Below, piece after piece: positions 47,779-60,859 of a DNA stretch of 64,000 nt. The stretch is taken from NCBI GenBank assembly GCA_020205615.1, contig CM035168.1, forward strand, positions 122,349,573 to 122,413,572, in the 5' to 3' direction. Source of the stretch: Panax quinquefolius. Taxonomy: Eukaryota > Streptophyta > Magnoliopsida > Apiales > Araliaceae. The first letter of the stretch is position 1; every line of letters starts with the position of its first letter. The notes under the pieces are model-generated. The model worked only from the letters and a program-made list of their open reading frames with translations, searched no databases and was not told the origin of the DNA. Both the position numbers and the translations under genes were made by a program.

Positions 47779-49918
47779 GGGTTAAGTTCAGATGACCACC
47801 TGAGGTTTGGGCGGTTTTTCACTTAACCACCTATAGTTAGTAAAGCTACATTTAAACACCCGATTTTTTGAGTTAAAGTGAAAATCGTTACCTTTTCCGT
47901 CTAAATTAACTTGGTGCATGCGTATCGGGACGCCAAAAGCGCGTGAAAATGGACTTTAACGATTTAAAAAGATGAAATACCCCTTCTTCTTCTATCTTCA
48001 ACCTTGAATCCACATGTCTCCTCTCTCCTCGAGTCTACGATTCGGTGAGATCGATGCGGGAGCCATCGCCGAGAGATCGATGATGGAGCCTGGCCATTGA
48101 CGTCATCGTGGAGGTCTGGGAGAGGAGAAGTTTTTGGAGTAAACGACCGTCGTTGAATTCGGGTTCATTAACAAAGCATAGAGTATTCTCACTCATATCT
48201 TCACAAACTTCTTCAAATCAAGAAAGCAACGAAGTCAAACAAGAAATCGAAGTCGAAATCGGAAGAAAGCCCACTATTTCTTGATTTGGAGAGTTCGTAA
48301 CTCTTAACCTCGGCTTATCTATACACAAAACCCCTCTTCTCTAACTCTTACTTCATTAGGTTTCTCCTTTAAAGACTCTATCCGGTCGAGGAAAAACATC
48401 ATCGTGACTATTTCACTTTTTTTTTCTAATGGACTAATTACATTATGAGAATTTTAGATTCACTTTTCTGTTTTAAACCCCATAAAGTAAAATTCCTTCT
48501 CCTATTAGATCTTTGATTTCCCTAACCCTTTCTCTCTCTATATATCTATACAGCTATATATTAAAATTTCTCAATTAGCTTGACTTTTATTTTTATTTTC
48601 TATTGTTCTTAGAGAAACCACACTGTATTTCTCAATCGGGTTTTGTTAATAACTAATTTTACATGGAGATAAATAGATGGCCGGAGAATCTGCCGGGAAG
48701 GTGCCGTATTAAAGTAGCCAGGAGATGAGTGGATGAGTTTGATTAGGGGGTTGAAGATGGAAGAGATTTTAGAGGTTTTGTCGATGGGTTTTGTGGAGCA
48801 CCGCTAACTCATTTTGCGAGACTCGAATCCATAATCTCCTCCATAAGTATGAATTTTCTCACTTAAAATCTTTAATTTCTCTCTGTTTGTATATGTAGAT
48901 TAAATGAAATTGCTTCGCAATTTGAAAAAGTTAGATCTTTATGTTATGTTCAAAGAAAAATTGATCTTTGCATGTTTTGATATTATATTTTCGATTAAAT
49001 ATGGTTCGGTGTTCATTGAGTTGTCTTTATAACTTTTGTTATCTTATTCCTTTGTCAAATTTGATAGTCTCATTTGTCTTTTCGACTCTCTGGGTTCATA
49101 TCTCATTCGTCTTGATAGATTGAATATTCTTTATTGATGTTTTTGACTTTTGCTATCTTCACAACGACCGCAAGCCTCCTATGTGTAATCGCGACTTAAA
49201 GCCTAGTAATGTTCTCTGGATGAGGAATTATTTGGACATATTGGTGACTTTGGATTAGCAAGGTTGCTTCGTGAAAGGTAAGTGTATTTTCAATGGAGGA
49301 AACTCAGTTACATGGAGACTCTGTTTTTTCTAATTCATGCTTGGGTGAATGATATCATTCAATTCACATAGCTCAAGTAGCAACAGATCAGATTAAGTTA
49401 ATTACCCATCCATAGTTAGGTGCTGAATAAATTTATACGGGTATTAACATATTGTAATAGATGTAACTGAAAAGGTTACATATTTCTTCATTTCCTTACA
49501 TTTTGGAGACAAGTTTTAGTTCACCTTTTCTATTCTATGATTCTGTTTCAATTTTGTGACTGACTAGGTTAATTTTTGTCATTTTGTAATAACACTATTT
49601 ATGAAATAGAGCATTTGATATATTCTATGATTCTCGCACTGGATTAACCTTGATGTAATTTTTGCATAATGAATTTGTTCTCCCACTCTGTTTTTTGTTT
49701 GTTAGAAAAACAGAGAGAAAGATGAACAAGCAACAAGCATCTCTCTTTTATATATAAGAGGTTAATTAAGTCTTTAACCTTTTAAAGTAACAGAGTTATG
49801 ACAGAAAGAACGTTTTCACTTTAACTCAAAAGGTCGGGTGTTTAAATGTAGCTTTACTGACTATAGGTGGTTAAGTGGGAAATCGCCCAAATCCCAGGTG
49901 GTCATCTGAACTTAACCC
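47779..49918. mobile_element. Second Mutator-like element (Pack-MULE type), upstream of actin
   Basis: Long terminal inverted repeats (~130 bp) begin GGGTTAAGTTCAGATGACCA at both ends, with shared inner tracts such as AGTAAAGCTACATTTAAACA. A perfect 9-bp TTATATTTA duplication lies at 47770-47778 and 49919-49927. There is no transposase. The interior includes a receptor-kinase fragment and other gene-like sequence (48.0-48.8 kb). TIR sequence is unrelated to the element in ALG10, so it is a separate family. Confidence 0.9.
49150..49276 (+). pseudogene. Captured receptor-like kinase catalytic-core fragment
   Basis: The frame reads CYLHNDRKPPMCNRDLKPSN then VL; after one frameshift it continues LDEELFGHIGDFGLARLLRE. 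These are the catalytic loop (xRDLKPSN) and DFG motif of plant LRR receptor-like kinases. It ends at GAAAG|gtaagtg, a perfect splice donor, so an exon-intron junction was captured with it. Confidence 0.8.
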
Positions 49919-49927
49919 TTATATTTA

Positions 49928-50916
49928 CAAAAAGAATTATGACTAATGTCCAAACTCAAAAAAGAAATGTTTTTACCCGATGGAATAGGATAAAAAATCG
50001 TGAGAGAAAATAGATAAATAATTAAAATATAGAAACATTTTTACCCGATGGAGTGTTATTATATACAACATATGTTTTTTGTTGAACCAACATAAGAACT
50101 AGGAAATATATTAATAAGAAATAAAATAAATTTTTTAAATTTTACACTCAAAATACTATTTTACCCTTATATTAATTTTATTATGTTCATAATAGAAAGG
50201 GTACATATGGATTGTCAAAATGTACTTATGTTATTTAGTTCTTCGACCAAATTCATACATTTTTGGAGGAAAAGTTTGGCAAAGAAAAGTGCAAGTTTTT
50301 TTTTTATCTGTTTATTATTTTTTTCGTTCATTAAAAAACTTAATAATAAAATAATTTGATAGAAAAAACTTAATAATAAAAGTGTGCAAGTTTTCAGTCT
50401 ATTTTTTATTTTTTATTTTTACCGTCCATTTTAAAACTGAATAACAGCCTCAAGGTTTAGGTGGATTTTCCTTTTTGTTAACCTTCAAGTCCAAGATTGA
50501 CTGAATCCAGCAACAGCCACTATTAACCAAGTATTGTACTATAGATTATTATGTTGTATTGAGCCTGAACCATTCGGTTAAACATGGGCCGACAGGTTTT
50601 TTTGCTGGTGATGAACATGATGATATATCTCTGGGCCTTTTTAATAGGTCTACATTGAATGGGAGTAGTATATAACGTATGGTCAAGTAGTCGAAAGTCC
50701 AAACGTCTATAACTCTCCATATTTATTGAATTAGAATAGAAAATAAAATAATACTAATCCAACCAAAAATTCAAGAAAATTTTCCAATAGTGATGTCATA
50801 AAATGGCTGGCGTTAATATGATTAAAGAAAATTAAACATTAAATAATAAAAATACATATATGTAAATATATCTTATACAAATCTTAGCATGCAATCAAAA
50901 GAAAATTAAGCCTCCC

Positions 50917-50947
<31 letters not shown>

Positions 50948-51115
50948 CTTGTACGTAGACAACTAGAGTTGAAGATGGGAAAAGAAAATTGAAGGTAAGA
51001 TTGCATGGAAAAGCTAGGTAGGTAGGTTAGGTCCGATCGATGCATGAAGGAGTAATGTGAAGCCAATTAATATTGAATTGGATGAATTGGGATATATATG
51101 AGGTACAAGTAAAAA

Positions 51116-51171
<56 letters not shown>

Positions 51172-51344
51172 GGTAGCTCCAAGGGAAAGAAAAAGACGAG
51201 ACTTAAAATGGTGCATGCATGATGTATATTAATTGGGAAATGATTGATGATATCTTCTTCTTTATAAAAAGGTGATCTATAGTAACAAAAAAGGTTGTGA
51301 TTGTTGGTGATCCTGTCCTGACAATATGCATGAAGCGAAGCGAG

Positions 51345-51382
<38 letters not shown>

Positions 51383-51743
51383 TTGCAAGAAGAAGGTACG
51401 TGGAGAGACATATTTTAGTGGAGAACATGACCATCCCCCCACCCCCCACCCCGGGATATATGCAGTACTCTTAACAAAAACATTATTAATCCCTTCTCGA
51501 TATATCATCGAATCTTCTTCATTAATTCACAATTGACATACATATGCTTATCAAATAGAGTACTACTAGTGCTAAAAAGTAGCTGGGTTTTGGGATCATT
51601 CATCCGATATATATACGTCCGGCCGGGGACCAAGTTCCACTAACCCCCCCCCCACCCACACCCAACATCATCAACCTACCTATTCTCCCTGCGTTTTAAA
51701 AAAAAAAGTTACATTTTTACAGATATACTCCTTCCATTAATTT

Positions 51744-51781
<38 letters not shown>

Positions 51782-52563
51782 CTTTTATGTATCCTCGTAG
51801 ATTTAAAAGAATTATTAACGATTTAGTTTTTTATATTATTTTTACATTAAATATTTAATTTGTTTGTTTTTCTCTTTCATCTTTCGATAAATTTTAAAAA
51901 AACATATTAAGATTTTAAATTTAAATTGATCAATAAAATATTAATATTTATTACTACTATGTTTTTTTCTTTCTAAAACATCAATTAGTTGGTCTACGAT
52001 GCGCGCGTTTTAGAGCCGGTCGGAAACACTTTAGTGGATTGAGAGCAGATTCTCTTTCCTCAATTTTTTTGTGACTTTTTGTGTTCTTCCATTTAAATTT
52101 TGACACCTAGTCTTTTACTTAACACTAATTAATTTTAAAATTAAATAAAATGACATGTGTTAAAATTTAAGTAAGGAGACATAAGAGAGACAAAAAATTT
52201 GAATACAGAGGATCTGCTCTCTAGTGGATCGTAATTATTTAAGAGGATCTGCTCACTAGCTAGCTAGTCCTGACATATTATAAATAATGACATTGAGTTA
52301 AATAATTTGATGAATTTAAAGTTGAAAACAAATTTTAAAAACAGGTTGAGAATTATTTAATTATTGGCAAATTAATTAAAGAAATCATAATAAATAATAT
52401 AACAAGCTGATAAGTTGGAGTAACGGTTATGACGACATGATATTATGGGGTAGTGTACCTTCATTCCTTCATATTTATTGGCTACTGTAGATCCATAGTA
52501 ATATACTATTTTTTAATAAATTAAAAATAAAAAAGAATAAGAAGAATTGAAGATTGATCAATT

Positions 52564-52608
<45 letters not shown>

Positions 52609-54350
52609 AGGACCACAAGTGCAGAGCTGCTGAAATAGATAGAGGGGATGATTATGAGAGATGGGGAATTATATATATGATGGATGGCAATGGGAATAAA
52701 TGGGGGCTGCAGCTGCAAAAGCAAAATCAAGATCATCATCAACCATGTGAATAAATATGACACATGCTGCTGCTGCTGTTGTTCCAAGGAACCCCACATT
52801 ATTAAAAAAAATAAAAAAATAAAAAAACTTAAATAATGAGAAAATATTTGTATATATTAAGCCAATAAAATCCCATTAACTATATTTATATGACGATGAA
52901 ATTTATTCTAAATTTTGGACGGCCCAGAAGATTTATTAGGATGAGCGAAGAATTCAAAATCAGTTGTATTTTGTTAGATAGATACATTAAAAAAAAAAAA
53001 TACACTCAAGTAAGTGTAAAATAATAAATAAAGAAAGAGTGTTGTAGAGGGAAGATAATTTGGGTGTGTAATGCATAAAGACAGATATACCCATCTTTTT
53101 ATTGCACATACTACTGGCTACCAGAAGGTCCAGAACAGTTGGAGCGTCGACTACACGCATATCAGTAGAGCGTCAAAATGTGTTCCTCATCACTGTTTTG
53201 ATTATGAAAACCATGCATATTTCCCCCGCTTTATACTCTAATAACGAACTTCATTTCCGTCTCTTCATCTCACCAATTTATCTTATCGTATCATATGACG
53301 AGAAAGAAAAATTTGGAAGGTTACCAAATCCCAACTCCTTCCATACTACTCCTAACCTAAGGTTCATATATATGATAGCCATAGCCCATAGGAGAGGAAT
53401 CCTAAGGTTGGAATTTTTATTTTCTTTTTTACATCCAATTATCAAATGCATGTGTTGATTTTATTTTATTTTTATTTTTCTTTTTCTTTATACAATTAAA
53501 CTCAGTTTTCTTCTTATTTTTGTTAATGTGATTACGTACTGGTATTTGTATATTTGAGGTTAATTGTAAAAATATCTTAATATTCCAATTGTACTAAAAC
53601 AGATCAAAGTTTATTTTTGTTTCTGAAGTCTACTATCAAATCATGGCCCCGTTGAAAACAACAAGCAACTAGTCTGATGGTTGAAATTGTGAGAATCATT
53701 ATTCATTAAGCACCTTCATGATTTTCACCGGATGCTTACTTTTCTTCTTTGCCTTTGAAAACTATTATCCTCAAAATTTGACTTCACCAAATAACAAATT
53801 AAATGAGAAACATGTACGGAGAATAAATTATCACTTCTGAAAAGTTTGACGATCGGGGTCGTCGAGAGATAATTCTGATTTGAATTCAAGTATAAATCAA
53901 AAATATCAACAATGGCCGGAGGAATATAATTTATTCTACTATATAAAAGTAAATAATATGTAAACTTAAATTATGGTCATGTATTTATAGTTGATCACAC
54001 CTCCTTAATTTAATGTGACCTTTCCCGAGTAGTAATATAGAAATCTTTATGTAAAGTCATATCATAACCGCAATCCTTATGATTGGATTGGATTTGGTTT
54101 CCTTAGAAGTAAGAAATCAAATTAGGTATGAAAATTACAAATTAATTATAACTGTGAATCCCTCAAGAGTCAAACCTTTTTATTGGAATATTTCGTTACG
54201 TGGCGTGGTCCATCGAATTATTCGAGCCCACAAATTCAGACCTCAACATTGTCCTCATTCTCTTATTAGAAGATGGTGACGCGAAATAAATTATATCATT
54301 TATTTCGAAGTCATAAAATCATAGTACAGAATATAAATACAATCTTTAAT
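49928..54350. other. Gene-poor intergenic region with microsatellites
   Basis: No supported gene. (TA)n tracts lie at about 50918-50942, 51120-51168, 51349-51380, 51748-51778 and 52568-52592, with C-rich tracts near 51437 and 51646. Open frames here, including a 118-codon one at 53102-53458, show no recognisable domain or plausible splice context. Confidence 0.55.
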
Positions 54351-54365
54351 ATACGCAAAGAAAAG

Positions 54366-54424
54366 CGTGAGTTTTAATACAAGAAAAGCCGCTACAGAAG
54401 ATAATATTTGTATTAAAACTCACG
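54366..54424. repeat. Perfect 17-bp inverted repeat at the truncated gypsy LTR
   Basis: CGTGAGTTTTAATACAA (54366-54382) and its exact complement (54408-54424) are separated by 25 bases. The same sequence occurs once in LTR copy C near 58405 (CGTGAGTTTAAATACAA), so one arm is LTR-derived and the other is an inverted copy. Confidence 0.85.
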
Positions 54425-57400
54425 GTTTTTGTCAGATATTAAAGATCAGATTTCAGATTTGTACTCATGTATTCGACAACTCGTAATATGTGATGTATAC
54501 CCCCAAGCGTCATGATGGGTATCAAAGCTTAGGGATATGATCCCGGCTAAGATGTGAGACAAGAACTAGGAGGGAGAGAGGGGAATTCCGCTTAGTATAT
54601 GACCTACTTAAGTTTATTTGATATTTAATTGGCCTGGCGAGTATAGGGATAATATGTGATATGTTAATTAACTCTTATTTTGTGGCATTGTTTGAAAATG
54701 GCATCCGAGAATGTTGAGAACATCATCGATGAGCACAGAGACCGTTGAGTCTCCACGGATCAATAACCAGGACAATGTGCATCAGAAGGCGACAATCCTC
54801 ATGCAAACAACAACACCGACCAAATGATGAACGATGGAATGTTAGAGGCTTCATGCAATTCATGCAACATCAAAGTAGAGCTGCCTCGTCCAAAATCTGG
54901 TGGAAACACTGGCAACTCTCTGACGGTCCACCGCCAAACAGTTCAAGGAGTGGGACCACCGGAGTTTTGGAGAGCAAAACCACTTAAGGCGAGAGCGTGG
55001 ATAAAACAGATCAACAAGATATTTGATGTCTTGGGTTGTTTCGAGGAGCAAAGGTTTCCTTTGCCACCTTCATGTTGCGGGCAGAGGCAAATTACTGGTG
55101 GGAATCTGTAAAGCATACTCAACTGCAAGACCTTGAAGATGTCTTGGAAAAAGTTTCAAGAACTGTTCAACGACAAGTACTTTCCCGAAAGTATTCGCCA
55201 CATGAAAGAGGTAGAGTTCATTAAACTGAAGCAAAACAACATGACCGTATCGCGAAGACGAAGCCAAGTTTCTTGAGTCAGTTGTCCGGTTTACGTCCCA
55301 TTTGGTTGATAATGAGGAGAGAATGACACGAATATTTCTAAGAGGTTTGAAACCGAGATACGTCAATATCTTATCTCTCATAAACCGTGTTTGTATTCGG
55401 ATGTTGTTAATAGGCTCGATTATTGGAGTGCGATAATGAGTCAACCCAACCAAAAAAGAAGCGGTTGACAAAATGATAATACCGGTGATAGGATACGATC
55501 ATCAAGCGGTGACAATAAGCGTGGAGGGAATCAACATGCCATAAATGGTAACCACTTCGATGGTAATCAAGGCTGAAGCAATAAGAATGGACATTTCAAG
55601 AAGAGGAGATTCAACAATGATGGATAGACGTCAGCATCAGCACCTGTTGTTAAGGAAGGAGAACGACCACCTATCATATGCTTCAAATGCAGAGGGGAGG
55701 GACACATCAATCCAAACTGTGCAATGTCGTCCAAAGCATGTTATAATTGTGGAAGAGAAGGTCACCTATCCTGATTTTATCATTCACCGAAGACAAGTTC
55801 AGCTAGGATAGAGGCACCAAAGGACGCCCCAGAAAATTCAAAGCTAGTAGTGCAAGGGAGAGCGTTTATCGTGACCTCCCAGAAAGCAAGGAACCCGAAT
55901 GAGGTCATCACGGGTAAGCTTATCATAAACTCTAGCGAAGTATATACATTATTTGATACCGGTTCTAACCATTCCTTTATTTCTCCTCCTTGCGCTCAAC
56001 GTTTAAATTTGACTCCGGAGAAATTGGACTTTGATTTATCTGTTGAAACTCCGTTGGGAGAAACCTTCATTACATCCACTGTTTATAAGTCTTATTTGGT
56101 TCAAATCGGTACCTTCACATTACCTGTCGATCTTATTTCATTGAAAATACTTGCATTTGTCGTAATTCCAGGGATTGATTGGTTAACTACTCATCATGCA
56201 AAAATTGATTATTTTCGTAAGGTTGTTAGCTTTCATATTCCTAACCAACCTATTATGCTAATTCAACAACCAAACCATTAAAATCAATCACTCGTCATCT
56301 CAAGCCATAAAGCTATTCGTTTATTGAAAAAGCGGATGTCAAGCTTTCTTAGCTCATGTCACGGATCTAAACAAAAATAAATCGAGCTTTTGAATGATAT
56401 TTCTATTGTTAATGAATTTCTGACGTATTCCTCGAAAGAACATCCGCCTACCCCAGAGCGTGAAATTGAATTTTGTATCGACCTTGAACCCGAGACAAAA
56501 CCCATTTCAAAGCCCCATATCGAATGGCTCTATTGAACTTCGGGAGTTAAAAACCCAACCTGCAGGAATTGTTAGACATTGGTTTTATTCGTCCTAGTAC
56601 TTCTCCTTGGGGTGCTCTCTGCTTATTCGTGAAGAAGAAAGATGGGAGTATCGACTTTGTATTGATTATCGGGAGTTGAATCATGTCACCATCAAAATAG
56701 ATACCCATTGCCACGTATTGATGACTTGTTTAACCAACAGTAAGGCGCCAAATTCTTTTCAAAGATTGATCTTCGTTAGGATATCACCAATTGAAGATTA
56801 GAACCCATGACATTTCAAAGATGGCTTTCGGAACTCGAAGACGGGCATTATGAATTCTTAGTCATGTCTTTTGGATTGACTAATGCTCCTGCGCCTTCAT
56901 GGATATGATGAACCAAAGTATTTAAGGAATATTTAGATCACTTTGTGGTCGTCTTTATTGATGACATCCTTATTTATTCCAAAAGCCGTGAAGATCATGA
57001 AAGCAACACTTGAGGTCGATACTCAAAAGCTTCGTGAATATAAGCTTTATTCCAAGTTGAAGAAATACGAGTTCTGGCTTGAGGAAGTAGCATTCCTTGG
57101 GCACGTGGTATCAAGTCATGGAATATCCATTGACCCAACAAAGATTGAAGCTATTCAAAGTGGGAGCAACCTAAATCAATGATCAAGCACGTAGCTTTCT
57201 CGGCTTAGCTGGTTATTATCGGATATTCGTAGAAGGGTTTTCTCGAATCGCTACTCCCTTAACCCAGCTGACTCAGAAAGATACAAAATTCGGTTGGAGC
57301 GAGGAATGTGAGAAGAGTTTTTAAGAACTCAAAAGAAGACTCATTTCAGCACCTATTCTGATAATACCATCTGGCTCGGAGGGATTTGTCATCTACATGA

Positions 57401-58292
57401 TGCTTCAGGCAAAGGGTTAGGATGTGTTTTCATGCAAAATGGGAAAGTCATAGCCTATGCCTCTCAACAACTCAAAGAATATAAGAGGAATTATCCTACT
57501 CATGATCTAGAGTTGACAGTTGTTATCTTCGCACTTAAAATTTGGAGGCATTACTTGTATGGGGAGAAAGTGGAGATCTTTACGGATCATAAAAGCCTCA
57601 AATATTTCTTCACTCAAAATGAACTCAACATGCGACGCAATGACGTTGGCTTGAACTGTTGAAAGATTATGATCATACCATCCAATACCATCTTGGAAAA
57701 GCAAACGTGGTAGCTGACACATTGAGTAGAAGATCATATGCGGGTACGAGTGCGATATTGTCAACGCAAAGGCCCATTTTGTATGATTTGCAAAGGATGG
57801 AGATAGAGATAAAGACTCCAGGGACCCAAGTGATGATGGCGAATATACGAGTGGAACTGACTTTAATCGATAAAGTTAAAACTGCTCAAACTACAGACCT
57901 GGAGCTAATGCATATGAGGAAGAAAGTACAAGAAGGTGTTATGCCGAAAGCAAGAATCGATGAAGAAGGAATACTTCGAGTCAACTCCAGACTTTGTGTT
58001 CCTAACGACCTTGAGTTAAAGTATAAAATCATGATGGAGGCGCACAATACACCGTTTTCAATCCATCCTAGGAGTAATAAAATGTATCATGATCTTCGAC
58101 ATACATTTTGGTGGGGCAATATGAAGAGAGAGATAGCGTTGTTTATCTCAAGGTGTCTAACGTGTCAACGAGTCAAGCGGAGCATCAGGTACCAAAAGGT
58201 CCATTGCAACCACTTGAAATTCCAGAATGGAAGTGGGAGCACATTACCATGGATTTCGTTACTGTTCTTCCCAAGGTTTCTCAGGGTATAGA
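54405..58292 (+). mobile_element. Plus-strand Ty3/gypsy element, 5' LTR truncated, broken by nested insertion
   Basis: Only about 110 bp of LTR 3' end remains (to GCGTCA at 54512), then a PBS (TGGGTATCAAAGC, 54516-54528). Gag-pol remnants run to 58292, where a minus-strand LTR begins inside integrase. The remaining integrase, chromodomain and 3' LTR would lie beyond the nested element, outside the window. Confidence 0.85.
54698..58292 (+). pseudogene. Ty3/gypsy gag-pol remnant
   Basis: Domains in order: gag near 54900-55200 (PPEFWRAKPLKARAWIKQIN, KIFDVLGCFEEQ); two CCHC zinc knuckles near 55670-55770 (CFKCRGEGHINPNC, CYNCGREGH); protease near 55950 (FDTGSNHSFIS); RT near 56450-57100 ([14 protein letters not shown], then [12 protein letters not shown] with the catalytic DD kept); RNase H 57430-57640 ([11 protein letters not shown]); integrase zinc finger 58060-58175 ([10 protein letters not shown]). 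Integrase stops at [13 protein letters not shown], the first catalytic Asp region. Several frameshifts and stops make it non-functional as read. Confidence 0.9.
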
Positions 58293-60807
58293 TGTGACGC
58301 CCCCAAAATTAGGTATACATCACCCATCTTGGGTCGACACTTACATGGTACAGAATTTAAATACAACTTATTAACATAAGCATGCGTGGTAATAATACGA
58401 CATAAAGCGTGAGTTTAAATACAAATATCGTCTACTAGATATTATACAAACTCAAACAAAAAGTCCTCATTACAGATTATTATCACACTATTTTACGAAT
58501 AGTGAGGACTACTAATGCTATCTTGGGACCATCACTCGTTTCCCCGACTCGCGTCCATTTATATTATCATTTTCAAGAGAACGGTGAAAGAAAGGGTGAG
58601 CTCAACTAGCCCAAAGAAGAAATATTATGACTAAGATAATGCGAATAACTTATCAATAGTCTTCAATAATGTTAAACCGATAAAATACAATAGATAAACC
58701 GGTTTAATCTGCAATGAATATATGCAATCCATTAAAAGAGTCAAGTAGAAAATAAAGTCTACTATCTTTTGGTTTTAAAAGGTTTTTCATCATCTGTTAT
58801 ATTTGAGACTCGACTTTAATAAATATTCCACATCATCGAATCACCCCGCACTACGGCCGAGGATATTCTTTTAGTATCACGACCACAATTATTCATGCAC
58901 TACGTGCAAGAATATTTGTGTATTCATTAATGGTCATGATCATGCCAACAATCGTCCATCAATGCACTACTACTAATCGAGGATTTTTACCACATCATTT
59001 GTAACATTACGGTCATGATTACACCGAATAGTCTCGGTCATAATCATACCAAGTCCATCTATGCACTTCTGCCACGAGATGACTTTAAAAAAAAATATAA
59101 ACATGAGGATGATGACAATGATATAAGAATTCAATAAAACAAGTTCAAGAATTATTTTATCCAGAATTATTAACGTCCAAATTAGTAAAATTCAAGAATG
59201 ATCGTAAGAATATTTCCATGAAAGATCTTTGGATGAAACGCAAATATCAAGGATATTCTACTAATTTCATGGAGTATAGAAGTCAAAGTTTTAACCAACT
59301 GGGTATAATAAAGGATGGAATAACAAAAGAAATCACCGTGCATGCGATAAGGCCCGCATGATAAAAGTTATTCAACAGAATAATAAATAACGGAACCGGT
59401 CGGTGAAATTCACCGCAAGCGGGATGTTCCAAAGAATAATAAAGATGGAACTGGATCCGGTGTAAAAACATGAGATAGGATATTCCAACAGAATAATAAA
59501 GAGCGGAACCGGTCGGTGTAAAAACACATGATGATGGATGTTCCAACAGAATAATAATAAAGACGGAACCAGGTCCGGTGTAAAACACACAGACAGGATG
59601 TTCCAACAAAATAATAATAAAGACGGAACCAGGTCCGGTGTAAAACACACAGACAGGATGTTCCAACAGAATAATAGAAGAATGTCACCAAGTATAGGGT
59701 AAACCGCGTATACAGGTTATTCCAACAGAATAATAAGCAATGGAATAACAACAGTTCTCTTCATGAATAGGAAAGAATAACACCCCTTACATTTGGTAGG
59801 AGATTGAATACTGCAGCAGTGTAGTAACAAAATACTCTTCTTCTTTCTCTCTTATTCTCTCTATACTTTCTCTCTCTATAGCTTGAATGAATTCGTGAAA
59901 AATAATGAAGCCCTAGGCCTCTATTTATAGAAGATTTCTAGCTTGAAGACCTTAGATGTGAAAAGGCAAGTGGCTTGACGATTCGGGTTCGACGTAATCG
60001 TAATGTGAAACGACAAGTGGTTCGATGCTCGTAATGTGAAAACGACAAGTGGTTCGACGTCGGTAAAGGTAATTACTATTAACGAAGGTAAATACTATTG
60101 ACGAAGGTAAATACTATTCACTGAGGTAATTACTATTGATTGAAGGTAATTACTATCGACGAAGGTAAATACTATCGACGAAGAGACTCTTAGATGATGA
60201 CATATGAGCCCCCCATAAAATAATCAAACTTACCACAAATCATTTTTTTTTCATCAACACATATTTAATCTTTCAACAATTATTAATCATTTATAACTCA
60301 TTCGCCTCAATTATTGATTTAATACTATAACATATTATATGGATGATCATCGTGACAATAATTGAATCAATAATATAAGAGATATGATGCAACAATTATC
60401 GTGAAAGTAATAATTGAGCATAGGTGAGTGACTTCTCACGTAAGCATCAATAATCAATCCGCAGTGCTACTATGCAACCAATGCCAGACATCGTACTTTT
60501 ACCACCCGGTAGTTCAACAGTTTTAACGGTAACACCTCCGCCGTTATTTTTATAAAATATTTTTTGTCGTTTTCTCAATCGACAATAATTACATTGTAGG
60601 GTCCACCAATGATTGAGCCATTATTTAATATTCCCTAACTAAAAGAATATTCCCGACCAAACGAATATTTTATAACAACTTGCATACTTTGCAAAATTTA
60701 TAAATATTACCCACAACTATAACATTATATCAAATTTATTCCATAATATTCAAAAATAATATTTATAGAAAAATTCATCTTTATTTATAAAAGTCAGGGG
60801 TCTTACA
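58293..60807 (-). mobile_element. Ty3/gypsy 3' LTR, copy C (2.5 kb, minus strand)
   Basis: On the minus strand it reads TGTAAGACCCC to GGGGGCGTCACA and is preceded by the same polypurine tract as copy B (60808-60822). Length differs from copy B mainly through fewer minisatellite units (near 60065-60190) and changes in the GGAATA array (59390-59750). ORFs in that array are artefacts. Confidence 0.9.
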
Positions 60808-60859
60808 ACCTCCCTTCTTATGAAATTTAGCCCTCGAAATTAGGGTACGACACTGGTAT

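Noticed and set aside
51027..51449. 140-codon minus-strand open frame
   Set aside because: It spans two (TA)n microsatellites (IYIYIY runs), with no domain or conserved segment.
53102..53458. 118-codon plus-strand frame in the gene-poor region
   Set aside because: No recognisable motif, no splice context, no repeat relationship. It could be chance; kept out of the gene list.
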